The notes below the pieces were generated by a model. It was not told where the DNA came from, ran no database searches, and saw only the letters and a program-made list of their open reading frames with translations. Of a stretch of DNA of 64,000 nucleotides, positions 24,855 through 34,790 are shown in pieces. The translations under genes and the position numbers were made by a program. The stretch comes from Numida meleagris (taxonomy: Eukaryota; Chordata; Aves; Galliformes; Numididae): assembly GCF_002078875.1 (NCBI RefSeq), contig NC_034438.1:71717405-71781404 (forward strand), in the 5' to 3' direction. The stretch's first letter is position 1; each line of letters starts with the position of its first letter.

Positions 24855-25450
24855 AAAAAAAAAAAAATTAAGGCAATGTTTTACAAATATACTAACAGTA
24901 AGATGGGGGCTAAGGAGAATCTCCATCATTTACTGGATGCAGCAGGGAATGTGACCACTGAGGATAAGGAAAAGGCTGAGGTTCTCAATGCCTTCTTTAC
25001 ATCTGTCACTAAAAGTAAGACCAGTTATCATCGGGGTACTCAGCCTCCTTACCTGGAATTTTGGGGTGGGGAGCGGAATAAACCCCTCACGATTCAGGTG
25101 GAAACACTTAAAGAGACCTGCTACTCCATCTGGACTGTCACAAGTCCATGGGGCTAGATGGGATCCACCTGAGGGTGCTGAAGGAACTGGTGAACATCAT
25201 CATCAAGGCACTTTCCACTATCTATCAGCAGTCCTGGTCAACCAGAGAGATCTCAGAAGGCTGGAGACTTGCTAAGGTGACGCAAATTTACAAGAAGGGT
25301 TGTAAGGAGATCTGGAGAACAACAAGCCTCTGAGGTCAGCCTGACCTCAGAGCCAAGGAAAGCAATGGAAGAGGTCATCCTGAGTGCAACCACATGGCAT
25401 GTGCAGGACAGCCAGGGGATCAGGCCCAGCCAGCATGGGTTCATGGAAGG
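24855..25450 (+). mobile_element. CR1 LINE fragment, sense, middle of ORF2
   Basis: It translates to CR1 ORF2 blocks in order: CFTNIL-type FYKYTNSKMGAKENLHHLLD, KAEVLNAFFTSV, GTQPPYLEF, GLDGIHLRVLKELV, STIYQQSW, WRLAKVTQIYKKG, and, after a frameshift, a segment equivalent to VQDxQGIRPSQHGFMEG. This is the linker after the endonuclease plus the N-terminal reverse transcriptase. It has no 3' tail and stops at about 25446-25455, where an antisense CR1 piece begins. The 5' edge sits next to an A-rich run at 24853-24867. Confidence 0.9.
24876..25333 (+). pseudogene. CR1 ORF2 fragment: endonuclease/RT linker and N-terminal RT
   Basis: The reading frame of the sense CR1 piece is broken between about 25140 and 25160. 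The first part (24876-25157) ends TVTSPWG, and the second resumes in another frame as MGLDGIHLRVLKELVNIII through IYKKGCKEIW, ending at 25333. These correspond to the conserved CR1 region from KAEVLNAFFASV to the 'YKKGxKEDPGNYRPVSL' block of non-LTR reverse transcriptases. The RPVSL part is degraded to RTTSL followed by a stop. The polymerase active site (FADD) is not in this piece; it lies on the opposite strand at 25695-25979. Non-functional. Confidence 0.87.
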
Positions 25451-26138
25451 TCCTCCTGGAGCCTTCCCTTTTCCAGGCTGAAAAGAGAATGGGGATCTCA
25501 TGAGAGCAGAGCAGAGGGGCAGAATCACCTCCCTGGACCTGCTGGTCACGCTTCTCTTGATGTGACCCAGGATATGGTTTGGCTTTCTGGGCTGCAAGCA
25601 CACAATGCTGCCACATACTGAATCTCTCATCAGTCAACACTTTCAAATCCTTCTCCTCAGGGCTGCTCGCAAGCCATTCTCCACCCAACGTCCATCAGTG
25701 CTTGAGATTGCCCCAATGCAGGTGAAGGGCCTTGCACTTGGCCTTGCTGAACTTCATGAGGTTGCCATGGGCCCACCTCTCATGCCTGCCCGCATCCCTC
25801 CAGACAGCATCCCTTCCCTCTAGTGTGTCAATTGCACCTCTCAGCTTGGTGTCATCTGCAAACTTGCTGAGGGTGCACTCGATCCCACTGCCCGTATCGC
25901 CTACAAAGATGTTAAATAACACCAGTCCCAACATCGATCCCTGAGGAATACCACTCATCACCGGTCTCCACTTGGACATTGAGACATTGACCCCAGCTCT
26001 CTAACTGTTACCACCCAGCCAATTCCTTATCCAGCCAGTGGTCCATCTATTAAATCCATTTTTCTCCAATTTGGTGCCCAGGATAACATGTGGGACAGCA
26101 TCAAACACTCTGTACAAGTCCAGGCAGATGACGTCAGT
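25447..26138 (-). mobile_element. CR1 LINE fragment, antisense, RT core
   Basis: On the minus strand the right edge starts with the block equivalent to 'VYLDFSKAFDTVPHxIL' (read here as DLYRVFDAVPHVILGTKLEK). It passes through the FADD motif and ends on the left at a block encoding FSLEKGR. About 170 bp of the usual CR1 sequence between the FSLEK block and the 'SALVRPH' block is missing (near 25485-25495). It has no 3' tail. The right edge is replaced by mariner sequence at about 26140-26149. In ORF2 order it takes up roughly where the adjacent sense fragment stops. Confidence 0.9.
25695..25979 (-). pseudogene. CR1 reverse transcriptase core fragment with intact FADD
   Basis: A 94-codon open frame reads SGIPQGSMLGLVLFNIFVGD, then GIECTLSKFADDTKLRGAID and NLMKFSKAKCKALHL. 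SGIPQGS and FADD are the palm-domain motifs of non-LTR reverse transcriptases, and both aspartates are retained. It is only a fragment: the fingers are on the opposite strand in the neighbouring piece, and the thumb region is frameshifted and partly deleted. It is part of the CR1 piece 25447-26138. Confidence 0.9.
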
Positions 26139-26148
26139 TTTCCTCAAA

Positions 26149-26488
26149 ATTCCTCCAAGTGAAACAAACTGCACCCATTCACTGATGCTTGGTGATTGCT
26201 TATGGAGACCGCACAGTGGATGTCAGCACAGTGAGGCGGTGGGTGGTGTGTTTCAGCAGTGGTGACAGTGATGTGCAAGACAAGCCACATTCCAGTCGGC
26301 CAAGCAGATTGCAGCCCGCAGGCTCTTGTTCATCACTGGTAAAAAAGCACAGCTAATGTTGGCGACTACATTGAAAAATAGTGTTTTGTAGCTGAGAGTC
26401 TGCTCCATCAAATGGTTACTGTGCTCTTTGTATCTGTTGTAGTCTCCATGGAAACAAATAGGAGGCATTACTTTTGGCATGACCTACA
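26149..26488 (+). mobile_element. mariner deletion derivative, left-truncated
   Basis: The homology to the mariner at 12990 begins at ATTCCTCCAAGTGAAA and continues through GGAGACCGCACAGTGGATGT and GACAAGCCACATTCC. It then jumps to GCAGGCTCTTGTTCATCACT, skipping about 720 bp of the transposase gene. The right end is intact: AGGAGGCATTACTTTTGGCA through CTACA, then TA at 26489-26490. The left terminal repeat is missing, and CR1 sequence is found there instead. The internal breakpoint is the same as in the copy at 44047-44604, so both come from one deleted master. Confidence 0.88.
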
Positions 26489-26729
26489 TACATGAATGCA
26501 CACAAGTAAAGCTAATTGCATATCGCTTATAGTGGGCTAACATATCACACTGACAGTAGAGTTATGTGACATTTCAAGTGTAATCCAGGCAAGATATTGA
26601 CACTTGCAATTTCCAGCCTCCCCCATTTTTTCCCTCTGTAGTGCAGTATCCACATAACACCCAAACATTTTATCATTTTACTTTACTAAGGTTGCTGCCA
26701 TTGAAAATCACATACTCATAGTAGATGAA

Positions 26730-26795
26730 ATCTGGACTAGATGACCTTTAAAGGTCCCTTCCAACCCAAATGATTTCATCATTCGATGAAATCTG
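26730..26795 (+). mobile_element. CR1 3' tail fragment, sense
   Basis: GGACTAGATGACCTTTAAAG, then GTCCCTTCCAACCCAAATGA, ending in degenerate ATTCTATG-type repeats (TTTCATCATTCGATGAA). This is the terminal 3' block of CR1 in sense orientation. The 240 bp between this and the mariner derivative is unique sequence. Confidence 0.85.
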
Positions 26796-29700
26796 CACAA
26801 GATGTAGAAAATAGCAGCTGCTTTGAAAGCTGTTGAGGTGGTTCCACTTATTTTTAATGACAGTTTCACATAGATATGGTAATCTGCATATAAAACGACT
26901 CATTTCTTTATATATGTATTTGGAAAATGTGATCTGAAATCTATGCTCCTAAAAAAAATAAAAATACTGGATTCTCTTCCATAAGCTCCAACTCTAAGAA
27001 GAAAGACCTATTCTTGCTCCTGTTAAATTAATTAAGAATTCTCTCATCTTCCTAAGCTATTTTTTGTACTTTTCAGAGAATTTATAATGGAAAGATTTGT
27101 ATTATGGCCCTCCCTCCTGAAACTTGAGTTTTAGATTCTTTTTTCTCTATGGAAGAGCAACCTCTGCAGAGCTCTTCATGGTGGACTTTAATCTCCTCTT
27201 ATTCAGTGTCACCGGTATGGGGGTTGGGAGAGGAACATGAAAAAGAGTGAAAAAAAAATCATGAAAATGAACAAAAAGATCAACCTCTCAGAATTCTCAT
27301 ACTGAGCATTGGAAATGTCATCACCCCGTGCCGCCCTTTCCTTTACTACAGAATGAAAAATGGTTCCAGACTGAGGAGAGAAACAAAAAGAAGACGACAC
27401 TGCCACCAATGGAGCCATGCCACCATGCCTCCTTCTGCAGAACTGAAAGAAATCTAATGCTCAGTTACAACGATCCTGTCCAACCACTCTGAATCTGTGG
27501 AAAAGGATTCTGAACTCACTGCAGATCACAAGCTGCATCAACGATGGGATGCTGCTGCCCTCCTTAGTGCATTAACTGCACAAGGAGGTACTGTTCCTTT
27601 TTTTCTTTTGTACAAGTGAGGCATCAGATAGCATGCTGTGTCCAATTTCCTCTACTTTACTTTTAATGCAGACAAACAAAGAGACTTCAGGCAGCAGCAT
27701 GAAGTTATAGAAAATTGAAGAGAACATGACATTTAAAAAATTGAAAAAATGAATTTGCTTAGAATAAAAGAGATGATCAAGGGCATACACTTCATATCCT
27801 GACACGCAGGAAACTCTTAGAAAAGAGATCTGTATTCCAAGGTCAGTTCACATGGAGAAAGCTAACAAACAGACTAATTTGGTGTAAGGGGGATTTAAGA
27901 GTCAATATTTTTACCTAGAAAGAAAGGAAATCTTTCCAGCTATACAGATTATTTGCTCCAGTAGAGACTGCGTCAGAAACTTACAGAATCTCTGCCATCA
28001 GGAAATGCTGAAGAACAGTTAAGAAGTATCTCCTGGATAAGGCTTAAGCAGAATTCATCTCAGAATCAATTTGAATTTGTTCTCCAATCTGTCACTTACA
28101 CTCAAAGTTAAAAAGGACAAACACAGGTAGTGAGAACAGAGACTCCTTTACGCTTACCACCTTCTTTACTTCACTGAGAGCAGTGCGAGAAAGTAGGGTA
28201 TCACAGCCAGCCTCCAGCACGGTAAGGACAGCCAGCACAGGTATTTTTATATCCAGCCCAGCATCTCTATCTTGCCATCTGTGGAATGTCTGCAGTGCTC
28301 AAGGCCTGATTCTTATACACTGCACCCAAAACAGCCACCTACACCGGTATCAAGAGAAATGATCACCAGAAGAAGTTCTGCAGTAACAAGGAATACAACG
28401 TAAATCTGGCAATACCGAGTGCTATCCCATTTTCTACATCCTTACACTTCTTTATCTAAGCAGGCAACACCATAAATCTCCATGGCATCACAAAATGAAC
28501 AAGGGCCTCTGGAGATCGCGCAGTCCTACTTTCCCATGCAAGGCTTCTCCCCTCCGTCTGCTGAAAATGGACTGCTTTCAGTGTCCAGAAAGTCCAGCCG
28601 CTCCCAATCTGTTTCACATGGAATATGGAACTGCTGTCGACGAGTAGCAAACAAGAGTCTGCTTAATAAGCTAAAGGTTTGATAAATAAATGGTAAGCAA
28701 TTTACTGTGACTTATGAAAAATTATGAGAAATCTCTTCCTTACCCTCAAATTATTACCTAGTTTCATATACACCATAATTTCAGACTGCGTGATTAAATG
28801 AACTACCAGTAGCTAAAAGAAAAAAGATACCATCGTGACCAGAGTAAAAAAAAAATTAAAAAAAATGTATTTATATACTGGCATTCATTGTTTAGAATTT
28901 ACTGTTGGTTTGTAGATATTATTTCATAGGTGAATTTTTAGAAGGTCTTACACAAAGAGGAATGTATTAAGAAAAAAAAAAAGAGAACACTTTCCAAAAA
29001 GACACATCTGTACTTAAAGTTTAGAAATTATATTTACACATATATATAGGTAGTAGCTTCATTTTCAAGAGTTCTGAACGTCATCTATATAAACAAAACT
29101 CTACCACAGATGTACTGAAATATTAACTAACAGCAATGGTCAGATTGACATGTTAGGAGTTTTAGCACAGTCAACACACTAAACTCAAGAGGATCAGGAA
29201 AGTATGTCACGGGTTCTGTGTAAGATTTAAGTTCCTATATATAACTTAGGAGAAATTGCCAAGGCATTAATAATTTGTTAAAAATGTCTTTGGATCTATT
29301 GACCTTCGAAATAAATAAACACATTTCCAGTAAGAGTATACACTACACATTCCAGCTACCTGCACTTTATGTCTCTATACATTCCACAACACTTCATCCA
29401 ATCCCAATTTTCTCGTGAATACACACATAATTTTATTTCTATTCACTCAATTACAGGACAGTTTTGGCAATATTGCCGAAAATATCAACACTTAGACTAG
29501 AATTCTTCATGCAGCTGTCTGCCTCAGGCTTTTCTTTTTAATTTGCTTAGTTAATTTTTGGCAAAAATGAGTTAGCTTTTCCCATGAATTCACAAGTAAC
29601 ATCTCAATTTCTGTGTCACGAGGCTGTTATTTCTCTTCCTGCTTTTACCTCAATCACTCTATACAGCTTCTACAAGTAATAGACAAACACTACAAAAAAA

Positions 29701-30920
29701 AACAGCACCTTGTTTGTATTCATAGACTATGGGATTATGAGGTTTATAAGCAGACCTATTCTCTAATTTGTGTGCTTGAATTTGTAGCCTATAAGTCTAA
29801 AATGCTATGTGAACAATTAATTCAAGATCATTTACTCAACGTGTATCAGTTCTACAAACTGCTCCCCCATCAATCCATAATTAGGTATTTACCAAAATGG
29901 CAACTGGATCTTCCTTCTTACAACAGCAGTGCTTCCAGGTGCTCACTGTCTCACAGCTGAACATCTATCTGAGAAACAATCCCCAGCTGTTACCTATAGC
30001 AGTTTCCCAAACAAGCATCCTGCAAGCAGCATTTTACTTTTGCCTTTCTATCGCTAAAATTTGTAAAGGACATGCTTTGGATCAAATTTCTATGGAAAGT
30101 AAGTACTTAAAATGTAACTTTGTCCCAACAGTATGTCAAGTTTTCACAAACTGATGAATGTGCATTAGAAAGAGTTATTCTGGTTTTGGTGTTGCCTTTG
30201 TTTTCTTTGTTGTTATTGTTTTTGTGCGTGAAGAGAAGGGAGAAAAAAAAAAATCTGATACTGTAAAAGAAAATGTCTGTTTTCCTGAACCAAAAAACTG
30301 ATGGTAGTAGGAAAGCACACATTACCATCAGCCTGCTGAAACACTTGCTAGCATGCTTTAATGCTGTAACAAACGTTACAGATGAGACCAGAAGACACAA
30401 GACAAACCTGTTTGCAGCCATCCATTTACAGTGACAAATCTCTTTCACCTTGAGGTCAGTCATATCTTTTGTTGATAACCAGTCTATTATCCTTCAACAT
30501 ACACATTCCAAAGGTGCTTTGGCTCTAAAGCGACATGTTTAGTCTTGCAATTAACAACAAATGTTTTTGGTGTTCTCCAATAGAAAATTTATCAATATTT
30601 TTGTAATCACAACTAAAAAATAAAATAAAATGATACCCATAAAAAATTCTCTCTTCATTGAATGTCCTATGCAAGCAATGCACAAAGATGTCTTACTCAT
30701 GGTTTACAAAAAGACAACTTTTAAAATCTGAACATAGTTTTTAAAGTCTTGAAAGATTAAAGCAAATTCTGAAGTTTATTATTTTTAAAGAAATCTTTCT
30801 TTAAAAGCAATTGTAAAGAAACAAGAACACTAGAATAGCTCTTCCAACTTCTGCAAATCGTGGCTAAAACATGCACTCCTAACAGCTCCATGAAAAATCA
30901 TACCACATCAATGCAATTTC
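26796..30920. other. Unique AT-rich sequence
   Basis: About 4.1 kb without a recognised gene. The stretch 28480-28680 has weak resemblance to a very old CR1 tail ('gggcctctggagatc') and a 66-codon open frame, neither convincing. At 29900-30103 an open frame runs from an acceptor-like CCTATAGCAG to a perfect donor-like AAAGTAAGTA, but the peptide is not recognisable. Otherwise there are A/T runs only. Confidence 0.5.
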
Positions 30921-31808
30921 ACACAATCACAGAATCTTTTGAGCTGGAAGGAACTTTTCAAGGTCACCCAGTCCAATCCCCCGCAATGAACAGGGATATC
31001 TACAGCTCAATCAGGTGCTCAGAGCCTGGTCCAGCCTTGCCTTGAACATCTCCACCACCTCTCTGGGCAACCTGCTCCACTACCTCACCACCTTCACTGC
31101 AAAAAAACTTCTTCCTTATGTCCAATCTAAATCTCCGCTCTTGAAGTCTGAAACCATTTCCCTTTGTCTTATCAAAACAGATGTCATTAAAGAGACTGTT
31201 CCCTTCCTTCTTACAGCACTTCTTTAGATACTGAAAAGCTTTCCCAGAGCCTTCTCCAGGCTGCACAGCCCCAGCTCCCTCAGCCTGCCCTTGTGGGAGA
31301 GGTGTTCCATCCCTTGGATCATTTTTGTGGCCCTCATCTGAACGTGCTCCAACAGCTCCATCTCTCTACTGTGCCAAGGGCTCCACATCTGGACACTGTG
31401 CTCCAGGTGAGACCTCACAAGCGCAGAGCAGAGGGGCGGGATCACCTCCCTTGCACTGCTGGCCACACTGCTTTGGATGCAGCCCAGGATAGCTTTGGCT
31501 TGCTGCGTTGTGTGGGCACACTGTTGGCTCACATCCATCTTCCCATCCACCAGTACCTCTAAGTCCTTTTTGGCAGTGTTGTGCTTCCCCATTACATCCC
31601 CCAGCTTGCAGTGATAGCAGGGATTGCCATGGCACGGGTGCAAGACCTTGTACTTGGATTTATTGAATCTCATGAGGTTCAGCCGGGCCCACTGCTCAAG
31701 ACTGTCACGATCTTTCCTGGACAACAACTTGTCCCTCAGGGACGTCAGCCGCACCACACAGCTTGGTGTCACCTGCAAACTTTCTGAGGGTGCAGTCTGA
31801 CACTGCAT
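30921..31808 (-). mobile_element. CR1 LINE, 5'-truncated, antisense
   Basis: The left end is a reversed tail (ACACAATCACAGAATCTTTT, then GAGCTGGAAGGAACTTTTCA). The copy runs through the 3' region and reverse transcriptase C-terminal coding region, and ends near the reversed 'ctttctgagggtgcagtc' block just past the FADD position. It is one of the best preserved coding stretches in the window (see 31224-31808). The right edge abuts unique sequence without an obvious target-site duplication. Confidence 0.92.
31224..31808 (-). pseudogene. CR1 ORF2 C-terminal reverse transcriptase fragment, 194 codons open
   Basis: An uninterrupted 194-codon frame covers the thumb and C-terminal region of CR1 ORF2: [86 protein letters not shown] and RLRELGLCSLEKA. 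The catalytic FADD block is not recognisable at the N-terminal edge, where the copy is truncated. The frame being open this long suggests a comparatively young copy. With no polymerase core or endonuclease it has no activity. It lies inside CR1 30921-31808. Confidence 0.88.
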
Positions 31809-33099
31809 AATTCATCCTCAAGTAACTAATATACAAACTTTGAAATTAGTGAATTAAAATAAAACCTTAAAAAGGGGTTACTTCCCTGCAATCAGACTTG
31901 GAGTTCTTTTCACCAACGTCAAGTGATGAAGTCAATTAAAATAAGTAGCGGCATCTAATTCTGTGGCAGAAAGACGAAATTACATCACTGCTAGTCGCAG
32001 CAACTGAATGGCAGACAGTAATCATGATGCTAACGTTACAGTACATTTCAGAACCAGTAAGTAACATATAACTAGAGCAATTTCAATAATTTAGTGAGCA
32101 ACTTGGAAGACAGTCTTTTTTTCTGTCAGCCTTTACAACAGGATGTTTATATAGGAATGTTTAACAGTGTCTGCAAGTGCCAAGTGTTTAAATACCTAAA
32201 GTACTAATGAACACTTGAACCATATGGTCAACTCAGAATGCATACACAGAATTTACCTATAATACATAGTAAAATATGAATACACTGCTGCTAGGCTGAC
32301 TTTTATTAACTCTTTTTGTGTAAGTAAAGACTTTCTATCTGCTTACTGAATTTACAGTATATTAAACTTAGATGAATTTAAAACCTACAAAACTACAACA
32401 ATAACCTGTCTGTAGGGATCAAACTTCTAGCAGGGTATTTTAGCAATTACACTGAAATGTATTTCTCTTCATCAAGTACTTGTGGAAAAAACGTATGAAA
32501 TATCAATTAGCATGATGACTGGAAAATAAGATCAAGGCTGATACTGATTAACTGATCTGTCAAATGAGGAACAAAACTTCATTACGTGATTTTTTTGGTG
32601 GATTTTCATTAATACACTTGTGATGGTCAATATTTTAAACATCAAGTTCTTAAGTCTGTCTAGGACAAGACAGAAATATAAGCTCTCCCAGGTACATAAA
32701 GAGTGATAGCACTTACATACGCTTTCTAACAGTAACTTAGCTCATGTAAAAACACAACTGGCCTCCTCTTCTGAGTTACAACAGTCTAACTTTCCAATAA
32801 CAGTAACTCTAGGAAGCTATTTGTGTTCTGTAATCCCAAGCTCTCAGAGGAATAAAAATAGTTTTACATTTCTTAAAGCTCCGAACTAACCTTCCAAATT
32901 TTGCAAGCTACCTACTGAGTTGAGTTCTTCCTAAGCATGTGTCTTGAGTAGAAATAAAATGTCTTGTAGCAGTGCCACATCCATTTCCCCCTTACTGATC
33001 AGACAGTCTCTCCTCTATACGCTCATCTTTTTAACTCTTTTACTTTTTTTTTTAATACAATTTGCAAGCTGTCCATCGTCTTTATCAACCTTCATCAGA
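31809..33099. other. Unique AT-rich sequence
   Basis: About 1.3 kb between two antisense CR1 copies. AT-rich, with no open frame above about 60 codons and no repeat or RNA signature that I can recognise. Confidence 0.55.
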
Positions 33100-33575
33100 G
33101 AATCATCACAGAATCACAGAATGGCTTGAGTTCCAGCCCCCCAGCATGGGCTGGCTTACCAACCAGTAGATCAGACTGCCTGGGGCTTCATCCAACTTGG
33201 CCTTGAACACCTCCAGTGATGAGGCATCTAGAACTTCTCTGGGCAGCTGTGCCAGTGCCTCACCATCCTTAGAGTAACTAATTTTTCCCTAACATCTAAC
33301 GTAAATCTCCCCTCATTTAGTTTAAAACAACTGCCCCTTCTCCCATCACTATCTCCCTGTGTAAAAAGTCAGACTCCCTCCTGTTTATAAGCTCTCTTCA
33401 AGTACCAGAAGGCTGCAATGAAGCCTCCCCAGAACCTTTTCTTCTCCAAGGTAAAAAAGCTGAGCTCCCTCAACCTTTCTTCATAAAGGTCCCTTCAGCC
33501 ATTTGATCATCTTCGTGGCCTCCTCTGGACCCACTGCAACAGCTGTGTATCCTTCTTGTGTTGGGGACCGCAAAC

Positions 33576-33860
33576 CTAGATGCCGTACACTAGATGAGGC
33601 CTCACAAGGACAGAGTAGAGAGGGACAATCACCTCCCTTACCCTACTGGCCACCCCTCTTTGGATGCAGACAAGGATACAGTCAGCCTTCTGGGCTATAA
33701 GCACACATTGCTGGCTCTTGTCCAGCCTTTTGTCCACCAGAACACCCAGGTACTTCTCAGGAGGGCTGCTCACAACGATTTCTTCTCCCAGTCTGTAAAT
33801 GTATGTGGGATTACCTTGGCCCAAGTGCAACAACTTGCACTTGACCTTGTTGAACCTCAT
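33576..33860 (-). pseudogene. CR1 ORF2 C-terminal RT fragment
   Basis: A 94-codon open frame with the CR1 thumb blocks MRFNKVKCKLLHLGQGNP, YRLGEE, KYLGVLVDKRLDKSQQC, CIQRGVASRVREVIVPL and YSVLVRPHL. The neighbouring FADD block on its 5' side has decayed, and the frame is lost before the 3' VQRRATKM block. It is part of the CR1 copy 33100-34790. Confidence 0.87.
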
Positions 33861-34040
33861 TAGGTTCTCATGGTCCCACTTTCTGAGACTGCCAAGGCCC
33901 CTCTAGATGGCGTCCCTTTCTTCTATTGCGTCAAAAGCATCGCTCAGATTGGTGTTGTCTGCTAACCTGCTGGGGGTACACTGAATCCCAGTATCTAGGT
34001 CATTGATAAAGACGTTGAAAAGCACCAGACCCAAGACTGA

Positions 34041-34055
34041 CCCCCCCCCCCCCCC
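34041..34055. repeat. Poly-C tract, 15 bases, inside CR1
   Basis: Fifteen C residues at the place where related CR1 copies have a short run ('accgacccctgagg'). It is a local homopolymer expansion. Confidence 0.93.
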
Positions 34056-34213
34056 AGGGGACACAGCTTGTCACAGGCCTCCACCTGGACACAGAACCAT
34101 TGACCACAACATTCTGGTTGCAACCATCCAAGCAATTCTTTATCCACTGAATAGTCCTGTCTTCATCTATCTGTCTCTAGAATAAAGAAACGAGGATGTG
34201 TTGTGGTACCATA

Positions 34214-34500
34214 TCAAAGGCCATACTCAAGTCCAGGTAGACAGCATCTGAGCAATATCCCTGTAGAAACATACAAGCACAAACCTATTTGCAACTGTTT
34301 CTCACAGGCAGCTCTTACCTCTCCTACCTTGCCTATCCCTTCTAAAAAGCTTGTAGCCCTCAATGAAAGTATTCCGGATGTGCGATTCACCCCATCACAT
34401 TTCCAAGATGGCAATTAGCTCATAGTTTCCTAATTACACTATGGTTTCTCCTCCTGCTTATTTCTCATGTTGCGTGCATTGGTGTAGTGGCACTCGAGCT
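34214..34500 (-). pseudogene. CR1 endonuclease N-terminal fragment, joined to RT by deletion
   Basis: The minus-strand translation from about 34500 gives LECHYTNARNMRNKQEE, the start of the CR1 apurinic-like endonuclease domain. A stop follows, then a degraded block, and SLRATSFLEGIGKVGEVRAA, which corresponds to GYKLFRRDRQGRRGGGVAL. After about 15 more codons the sequence changes to a block equivalent to VYLDLSMAFD from the reverse transcriptase palm. The catalytic Glu block (ITETWWD) and all later endonuclease motifs are destroyed or deleted. Confidence 0.75.
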
Positions 34501-34510
34501 GGTCTCTCCA

Positions 34511-34762
34511 TCACGTTACCTTCTGGGAGGAGCCCTCCCAAAACCATCTGGGAAAAATATGAGGCTTTCCCCCGCTGCTTTCTAAAGTGACAGTCTTCTC
34601 TAGTTCTTCTCTGTCACTCAGTGGTACACCTCCTTCCCCCATCAAACCTAATTTAAAGCTCTGATAATGAGCCCAGACAGCTTGCTGCATCGTATATTCT
34701 TTCCCCTGCTGGTCAGCTGCAAGCCATCTGATGCCAACATGCCTGGTCTGTTGAAGGTGCAT
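34511..34762 (-). pseudogene. CR1 coding remnant upstream of the endonuclease
   Basis: An 83-codon open frame reading RWLAADQQGKEYTMQQAVWA, then HYQSFKLGLMGEGGVPLSDR and EELEKTVTLESS. I recall a similar sequence immediately upstream of the endonuclease in long chicken CR1 copies, with blocks like ADDQQGKGYTMQQAVRAHYQ. Its function there is not something I can state. It ends right before the endonuclease start and belongs to the CR1 copy 33100-34790. Confidence 0.65.
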
Positions 34763-34790
34763 CCAAGATCATAGTACCCAAAACCTCAAG

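Larger units (their letters stand above)
33100..34790 (-). mobile_element. CR1 LINE, antisense, with large internal deletion
   Basis: The left part (33100 to about 34250) is a standard CR1 3' end plus reverse transcriptase, reaching a block equivalent to AVYLDLSMAFD. There the sequence jumps at about 34240-34270 to the endonuclease N-terminus. Reading minus-strand from about 34500 it gives LECHYTNARNMRNKQEE, then a degraded block equivalent to YDLIAITETWWD, then GYKLFRRDRQGR. The sequence upstream of the endonuclease continues to about 34790. The intervening endonuclease and N-terminal reverse transcriptase, by comparison with remembered full-length CR1 probably over 1 kb, are absent. This is the only copy here that keeps sequence 5' of the endonuclease. 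Confidence 0.88.

Noticed and set aside
24855..26138. Twin priming (5' inversion during LINE insertion) as the cause of the opposed CR1 pieces
   Set aside because: Twin priming would leave the inverted 5' part next to the normally oriented 3' part in the opposite left-right order from that seen here.
28480..28680. Possible very old CR1 tail and 66-codon frame
   Set aside because: Only a short 'gggcctctggagatc' match; not enough to call a repeat.
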